Shown piece by piece: positions 58,374 to 64,000 of a DNA stretch of 64,000 nucleotides; position 1 is the stretch's first letter, and each line of letters starts with the position of its first letter. This DNA is from Daedaleopsis sinensis (Eukaryota > Basidiomycota > Agaricomycetes > Polyporales > Polyporaceae): assembly GCA_033807695.1 (NCBI GenBank), contig CM066303.1, positions 248,001-312,000 on the forward strand, given 5' to 3'. Position numbers and translations under genes: made by a program. The notes under the pieces were generated by a model, which was not told the DNA's origin, did no database searches, and saw nothing but the letters and a program-made list of their open reading frames with translations.

Positions 58374-58971
58374 GGGGGTGATCTGTTAATGTTTCGTAAT
58401 CTATGCTTTTACACTCCATTCCCGGCTGAACGACTGCTAATGCGTGTGCGACCACGACGAATACATGGGCAGTGATTGTGCGGCGAACGAGCGTAGGCTC
58501 GTTGAAAGCCTCTGAGGTTCAATTCAAATCTGATTCGTTACTTATTCATGCGTTTCGATACCGTGTCCACGGGGTGCACATATCCAGACGAGCCCTCGTC
58601 ATATGCACTGCAGATTTTCCTAACTCATCGTGATTTACGTACGACCTAGCTCGTGTAATGCGCCTTTTGTCCGACGAGAGGGAGTAGCTGTCGTCATTCC
58701 TGCCATGCACCGGAGGTAGATACTTGAGATAGAAGAACGCATAACTGCGCCGACCATGAACGCCGCGTTTGACCGGATACCCCGCCGGCTGCCCTCGCAA
58801 ACGGCGCGCGGGCTCGACAAGCGGCGGGCGAAAAATGCATGTTTACGAGTAGAGGAGCGACCACTGGGATGTGCTGGTTAAAGGTACACTAGAGTCTGCT
58901 CCATTCGGTGTCAATGTGAGCGCAGTGCCGACGGGAATTCGAACGTACGAAACATCATACACCCTCACCAT
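58374..58971. other. Intergenic between Ctr1 and the NADAR gene
   Basis: No gene seen. It is the 3' flank of both neighbours. Confidence 0.5.
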
Positions 58972-59739
58972 TCACGCGCACGCATCATCTTGCCCCAGCA
59001 CCCCCTCGCCTCCCGCCTCCTCCCTCAAAACCTCCCTAGCCTCCATCAACGCCTCCCCAAGCAAGTTCAGCCCCCACCCCGCTCCCGCCCGGCTCTCCGC
59101 GCTCGCACACGTCCGCGCCGCCTTGTCCGCCGCGAGCCCGATACCCCACACCCAGTCCAGCGGGCTCGCCTCCACGAGCTCCCGGTCGCCCGTCCGCAGC
59201 AACTCCGCACGCAGTGCCGCGTGCTGCCGGAACTTGAGCAGGCTACCCGCGAGCACGATCCCACTGCGCGTGCGCACCCACGTCGCCTCGTCGAAGTCTT
59301 TCACTTTCCGCCCGAGCGCCTTGACCTCCTTCGGGCCCGGGGCCCGGACGCCCGCCTTCGCGTTCGCTTGGGGTTGGGCTTGGGAATGGGAGTGGGACTT
59401 GAACTTGGACTCGCGCGAGCGGGCGCGGGTCGACCGCGTCGGGCGCAGGCCCGAGCTGATCGTAGATGCAGCTGAAGGGGGAGGCGCAGAAGCCGAATTG
59501 GAGTCGGAGGAAGAGGAAGAGGGGAGGCCGACAATGCGGCGGAAGATGTCCGTGTCGCCGAAGAGCAGCGCTTTCTGGGCCATCATCCAGTGCTCCGCGG
59601 TGGGGAACACGACGTCGAGGTGCGCGCCGCCGGGGAGGGTGATCGGCGCGGAGAACGGGGAATGGTGCCACTGCGACGCCCAGCCGTGGGGCTGCTCGGG
59701 TTTCCAGAAGAATACGAAGTCGTCCGGGGTGTGTGACAT
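58972..59739 (-). CDS. NADAR-domain protein (YbiA / DUF1768 family)
   Basis: Intronless, 255 residues, from the ATG at 59739. The NADAR fold is clear: FFWKPEQPHGWASQWHHSPF at residues 9-28, PTAEHWMMAQKALLFGD (about 46-62), KVKDFDEATW (about 140) and PLDWVWGIGL (about 195) with the terminal WGLNLLGEALMEAREVL. Bacterial YbiA and related NADARs remove toxic riboflavin-pathway intermediates or ADP-ribose from nucleic acid or NAD-related compounds, by N-glycosidic hydrolysis. The fungal role is not defined. Unusually a low-complexity insert rich in Ser, Pro, Arg and His of about 55 residues splits the domain (residues 70-125). Most fungal NADAR proteins are shorter and lack it. Placed between two copper transporters, but co-function is only a guess. 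Confidence 0.85.
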   Translation of the reverse strand: MSHTPDDFVFFWKPEQPHGWASQWHHSPFSAPITLPGGAHLDVVFPTAEHWMMAQKALLFGDTDIFRRIVGLPSSSSSDSNSASAPPPSAASTISSGLRPTRSTRARSRESKFKSHSHSQAQPQANAKAGVRAPGPKEVKALGRKVKDFDEATWVRTRSGIVLAGSLLKFRQHAALRAELLRTGDRELVEASPLDWVWGIGLAADKAARTCASAESRAGAGWGLNLLGEALMEAREVLREEAGGEGVLGQDDACA

Positions 59740-60268
59740 GATGCGTCGGATGGTCCTCGTATGTGGAGGGTCGGGAAAGGGTTAAGCACGGGACAAGGAG
59801 CAAGGACGGACTTTTATGAAGGTGTCTATGGTCGAGTCAGGCGTGGTATGACAGCGACCGTGGCGTACACAGCCGATGAGTGCTCAAGGCCTCACCGGTC
59901 CCGCCTCCAGGCACTTACAGTCCACGTAAAGCGAGGGACGCGTGCACCACAAGCTGATAATGGACTATGGAGCAGTACTCGGACAGTCCGACGTACTGGC
60001 CCATATATCTACCAATCTGTGAAACAGCTTCAGTGTATTACGGACGGCGGCATCTCGCGAGTATTCTTCGGACTGGAGAGCACTGTGCGATGAGATCGCA
60101 CAAACTGAAGCTATGGGACTGACCGGCCAGCCGCGTCCCTAGTCATTCTGACATCCGAAGACGCAATGATTTATTCAGGACATGACAATCGTGAAGATCT
60201 AGCAAGTACAACACAATGAGTGTTCCGATAGAGAGAGATGGGTGAAGATCGTAGTAGTCGTGAATGGA
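59740..60268. other. Intergenic, promoter of the NADAR gene
   Basis: No gene. Nothing distinctive. The left part lies upstream of the NADAR start, the right part is the 3' flank of the second Ctr gene. Confidence 0.5.
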
Positions 60269-60988
60269 TCAATGCTGCCCAGAATGACTCGAGTACCTCC
60301 CGAACAGCGCTTCTCCAACACCCAATCCGACGACGATGGAGATGATGAACGAAGCTTGGAAGGTCCTGTATAGGCATAGGCGGCAATCAGCATTGGGGAC
60401 CTCGGGGACGACAGAGGAGACATACATTACGATGAGCATGAGCGCGAAAGACAGCGCGGCCTGGATACCGTGAAGGATACCCCTCGGGATGTCGTGCGCA
60501 GGGATGAATGGAAGGCCGTTGCGCATCGTGGCAACATCGCGGATGCGGGCGGCAGAGAAGGCGTTGGGCTTCTCCCCAGTCGACACGGTGTTCACCTTGT
60601 TGGCCAGAGCGATTTGCGCCCTACACTCCCGGTCAGCGTGAGCATGATGATAGAGCAGAGGGATGATGCATGACGGACGTTGCGAGGGGGTTGCGAGGGA
60701 AGACACGTACCTCTTGTTCCAGTGCGCCTCCATGACTGCGCGCGTCGCCGCGAGCCATCTGTCCACCAAACCCAGCAAGAACAGACCAATGCATGTCCCA
60801 ACCATCGCGCCGACGCTTGTAGGGACCCAGCCGTAGAACAAGAGGATGTCTCCGGGGGCGAAGTGCAGCCACGGGACCATGCTGCCCGATGCGAGTGACA
60901 TGTCGCCGTCCATGTCCATGTCCATTCCGTTGGAGTGGGCAAGCACGCTCGTGGCGAGCACTGCACTGACGACGAGAGGGGCGTACAT
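60269..60988 (-). CDS. Ctr-family copper transporter 2
   Basis: Exons (5' to 3'): 60988-60711, 60620-60426 and 60365-60269, giving 189 residues. The N-terminal hydrophobic stretch (PLVVSAVLATSVLA) looks like a signal sequence and is followed by MDMDMDGDM, a Met/Asp-rich copper-binding patch. Helix 1 lies around LFYGWVPTSVGAMVGTCIGL. Helix 2 ends with MLIVM, the MxxxM selectivity filter, and helix 3 has GLGVGEALF, the GxxxG packing motif. The cytosolic loop is rich in Lys and Ala (NKVNTVSTGEKPNAFS). It is only distantly similar to Ctr1 at 57461 and is probably the second type of the pair found in many basidiomycetes, one for the plasma membrane and one possibly vacuolar. A TTACGTAA-centred palindrome lies 101 bp upstream of the ATG. 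Confidence 0.9.
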   Translation of the reverse strand: MYAPLVVSAVLATSVLAHSNGMDMDMDGDMSLASGSMVPWLHFAPGDILLFYGWVPTSVGAMVGTCIGLFLLGLVDRWLAATRAVMEAHWNKRYVSSLATPSQRPSCIIPLLYHHAHADRECRAQIALANKVNTVSTGEKPNAFSAARIRDVATMRNGLPFIPAHDIPRGILHGIQAALSFALMLIVMYVSSVVPEVPNADCRLCLYRTFQASFIISIVVGLGVGEALFGRYSSHSGQH

Positions 60989-61088
60989 GGAGCTGGAGAT
61001 GCGGAGAGAGGCCAAGACGAGAAGGTACTGCTGAGACTGAAAGGCGGGAGCGTCGAGGGAGGGTCGCCAAGATGATAAGACGTTTTCG

Positions 61089-61104
61089 CAGATTACGTAA
61101 TCTG
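61089..61104. promoter_or_regulatory. 16-bp perfect palindrome with TTACGTAA core upstream of Ctr2
   Basis: CAGATTACGTAATCTG is exactly self-complementary. TTACGTAA is the core bound by fungal Yap-type bZIP dimers (stress and metal response). It is 101 bp upstream of the Ctr2 ATG on the minus strand. Confidence 0.5.
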
Positions 61105-62533
61105 AACAAACAAACATAAATCTTCTGAGACGCGAGCTTCCCGATGGGCGGATGCACTATCAGCTGGCGTCTTCATCTTCCTGGACTCCCCACAGATTCT
61201 CGTGAGGCACGTAAAGAGATCCTACTGTTGCAGTGATCTTGAGACAATGCTTTGGGGGTCCAAAAAGCGGCAAGTTGACCTGGACGCGACCCATGTCGAT
61301 GAACAGACTGGGTTCGTGCCTTCATGTCGTACGCCACGGAAGGTCCGACCTGTGCGAGGGTGACGTTTCGGTTCCCGAGTCAAGACGATCGTGAGAGGCG
61401 TTCCCCGAGCCAGACCTGGTCGTGAACACACGATGACCGGCAGCATGTCGCATTCTGGTCAGGCGATGCTCGGCGGCCCACGTTCGCCGTCCGCAGCAGC
61501 AACGAGCACGGCAACAAAGCTACAGTGGCATCGTAGCTGATATGATCATGAGGCCAGGGACCAAGACGACGACGAGGCAACGGCGACCAAGCAACAGCGA
61601 CCCGTTTGCGAGAGTATTGAGGGTGCGTCGTCCAAGGCATGCCGGAGGTCATTGGACGTTGATCGGTACAGTAGCAGAGACACAGATCTTCTGTCGTAGC
61701 CTGACTATTGGAGGCATAGAGCAATGGCGAACTTGAACGTGAACATTCCTGGGCAGTGGGCGCTACCGTGTAGAGGCGCTGATGTTGCTTGCGCGAGAGG
61801 ATGTGCGTGATCCTGGTGTCCAAAAACGCGAAGCTAGAGCAAATGGTGAGAGATGCTGCATCCAGGCAGGGTTTTCAGCGTAGATGTGCATCAGACAGGG
61901 GAAGAGACCGTCGCTGAGCTTCCTGAGGATGTCCTCCCACTCAACGAGATCGTCGAGGTGAATTACACGCACCTACAATGCCAACACAATCCAGCATTAC
62001 CACCAGCATTCGCCCTCATCGCCTACGAAAGCGACTCCGATCTCATCCAACGACACGCCAACAATGCACACTCATTCCCCAATCTCATTCTTGATAGCGT
62101 CTTGATCCAGGCCACATTGGCGACATCGAGCTTGGTGAGGATACCTCTCACTCGATACAGACCCAATGAACATCTTCTATGCGCATATAGCCAGGTCTTG
62201 AGTCGTAGGGGACGATGACAAGGGGACCAGTCGAGGGAGGGAGAGAAAAGAGCGAGGGGGATGTGAGGTGGGGGAGCAGAAGGAAGACGTGATGATGCGG
62301 CATTTTGGCGAGTGAGGCAATTCGCCCATTGGCTCCCCGGTTCCTGGCGCTCTAGAGCGCTCTTGGATCGGAGCCCCAAGCTGACCTTCGGAGTACGAAC
62401 ACTGGTGACGCGTGGGTAGCTCCGCCAGAATGACTTCATTGGGGATCGGTAACGTGGTCCGCTGCGCCCGAGACAGTCAGTCTCCTTGAGGTCGACGCTC
62501 CCGACGTGCTCGGTCTCTTGCTCCTCATCCTCC
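61105..62533. other. Intergenic, possibly with remnants of a gene
   Basis: No firm gene. On the minus strand, open frames around 61763-61972 and 62023-62350 have protein-like composition (HLDDLVEWEDILRKLSDGLF in one) and could be decayed or unrecognised exons, but splice sites joining them convincingly were not found. Confidence 0.35.
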
Positions 62534-64000
62534 ATGTCCTCCGCTGGCCAACACACGTCCAATCACTCATCGACGACACCGAAGTGGCGGGCATCGCTCT
62601 CGAGCCCCAGGAGACAGCGACCGGCAACTTCAGTATCTCTCGTGTTCGCCCAGCCCGAACCGGGCGCGAGACTCGCCTCCGCTATCGACCGACTCCCGGC
62701 CGTCGCCATCGACGACGCTGCGAGCTTCATGAGCGAAGGCTCGAGGAAGAGAGAACGTCTGAACTCGAATGCCTCTAGCTTCATGAGCCATCTGGAGCCG
62801 AGGAGTGAACGGACAGAGAACGTCGGGCAGGATGGGCTCCGAGTTGTCGCGAGGAAGCGGTCGAAGTTGACTTCGGATGCCTTCGATGAAACCCCGGCGC
62901 AACCTGGCGGTCCAGATAATGGGGAGTTGACGTTAGGTGAGTATCGCTTGCTCTTGGCTCGTCAGTTGGGTGTGTATATGCGCAGCCTTAATCCTTGCGA
63001 GAGGAATATCTGCGACGTATTTGCGCGTGGACATATCATCATCGAGTTAGAGTGACAGTCTATGTATGCGTGCACCTAGAAGGAACGAACAAGTCTTCGT
63101 TTGCGCAAGGCGAAGACACGAGAAAAGAACGTGCGATGTGTTGCTTTCGCGAACTTTCCTCGTGCCTTTTCGCCTTGTTTGGTGATATAGGTCAATGCCC
63201 TGCTAGACGCTGCCAGTTAATCTCCTGTGAGAGCTCGTGTCGGTCTGCATGATCCCAGATCAAGCTTTCCCACAACCAGAAGTACACTATGCGCTCGTTG
63301 GTCCAAAATACGTTTGTGTCATTTGACATTGCGTCTATTGAATCCATGTTTTACCTCCTTCATTCAGCGAGAACGATTACTAACTAAGCTAAACTACAGG
63401 ATCGGCTTCAAATCCCGTCGACTTGACCGGGTCCCCGAAGCCGATGGAAGGTGTCCTCGAACCAGCTTCTGAGCCATCTGCTCTTATGTTCGACAGTGAC
63501 AGTACTCCAACTCCACCCAGCCAGGAGACTCTCCCCGTGCCCTTTCCTACAGTAGACCCTCAGAGGACTATCCGCGCTTCCAAATCTACCCCTTCAACGA
63601 CTTCTTGGTTCGGCTTCTCGCGAGCGAAGAGAAGTGAAGGAAGCGCACCGGCCATCCAGCAACCTAGCTCAGATCAAGCCTCGAGTGACCAGCTCACTTC
63701 GGCGTCTCCCGAGTCTATCCCGGGTACCCGCAATACGAACATTCATGTGGATTCCTCCACACAGTCGGCCATTGCGACATCTCCTCCACGGAGCATACCG
63801 TCTCCCAATGAACAACCCTCGCCGATGGCCTTTTCTTCCGTTCAATACTCCCCACCCCCCGAGGTCGTGCTCAGTAACTCGACCTCAATCTCCTCGGTCG
63901 ACGAAGAAGTTCCTCAGCCGCGACTCCCGAGCATGGATGGCTCTGCGCCTATGTTGACTGCACAGGCAGTCGTCGAGGCTCAGGATCCTAAGAATGTTGG
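62534..64000 (+). CDS. Ser/Pro-rich protein, 5' part, unrecognised
   Basis: Two exons, 62534-62936 and 63400-64000 (the second open to the window edge), joined by a 463-nt GT-AG intron in matching phase: about 335 residues are visible. No domain was recognised. Exon 1 has a basic patch (VARKRSKL, a possible nuclear localisation signal), repeated Ser/Arg sequence and DETPAQPGG. Exon 2 is strongly Ser/Pro/Thr-rich with PPSQETLPVPFP and YSPPPEVVLS, which is typical of disordered regulatory regions, and a WFGFSRAKR stretch. The reading frame is open for 200 codons at the right edge, which supports coding. The first ATG in frame was taken as start, and an upstream exon cannot be excluded. Function unknown. 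Confidence 0.6.

Overview
The window is nuclear DNA of a filamentous basidiomycete, most likely an agaricomycete of the wood-decay (Polyporales-like) kind. The evidence is dense short introns (mostly 45-75 nt, GT-AG, CTAAC/CTGAC branch points), fungal gene families throughout (TEA-domain factor, Iml2, vacuolar Ams1 mannosidase, Ctr and ferric reductase proteins, multi-exon P450, GPI-tailed GH13 alpha-amylases, double-psi beta-barrel secreted proteins) and a Ty1/copia retroelement. The order-level guess is inference. Exon structures were read by hand from splice sites, reading frame and family motifs. All complete models give lengths divisible by three.

Layout. 1-2372: 5' part of a copia element on the minus strand (open gag-pol frame leaving the left edge, half-tRNA-iMet primer site, putative LTR). 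3627-6102: two tandem secreted double-psi beta-barrel genes. 7046-8915: a large inverted repeat with GACGCAT-type repeats at its outer ends and centre. 9415-11897: REX1-type RNA exonuclease. 12976-17636: two tandem alpha-amylases with identical intron positions. 18010-19231 (minus): seven-helix membrane protein. 19899-21447 (minus): 5'-truncated P450 with a poly-G frameshift. 22795-24477: unrecognised single-pass membrane protein. 24836-30169 (minus): AMS1 alpha-mannosidase in 26 exons, including a 2-nt microexon and a GC-AG intron. 30745-35690 (minus): IML2-like protein with two unusually long introns. 35691-39733: GC-rich gene-poor stretch. 39734-41402 (minus): TEA/ATTS transcription factor. 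44294-46309 (minus): TDT/SLAC1-type C4-dicarboxylate carrier. 47889-50874 (minus): RNF216-like RBR ubiquitin ligase. 52767-54519 (minus): F-box protein. 54828-60988: metal-uptake neighbourhood with a ferric reductase (minus) divergent from a Ctr copper transporter (plus), a NADAR-domain gene (minus) and a second Ctr (minus). 62534-64000: 5' part of a Ser/Pro-rich gene leaving the right edge.

How they fit together. The amylases would digest starch or alpha-glucan at the cell surface, since both have a signal peptide and a GPI-like tail, and the double-psi barrel proteins are probably also extracellular. The reductase and the two Ctr proteins form a reduce-then-import route for copper (and possibly iron), with one shared promoter region between reductase and Ctr1. 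The remaining genes look like ordinary housekeeping or regulatory genes. The least ordinary items are the inverted repeat with facing promoters (a possible hairpin-RNA source), the microexon-rich AMS1 gene, and the metal-uptake neighbourhood with its embedded NADAR gene.
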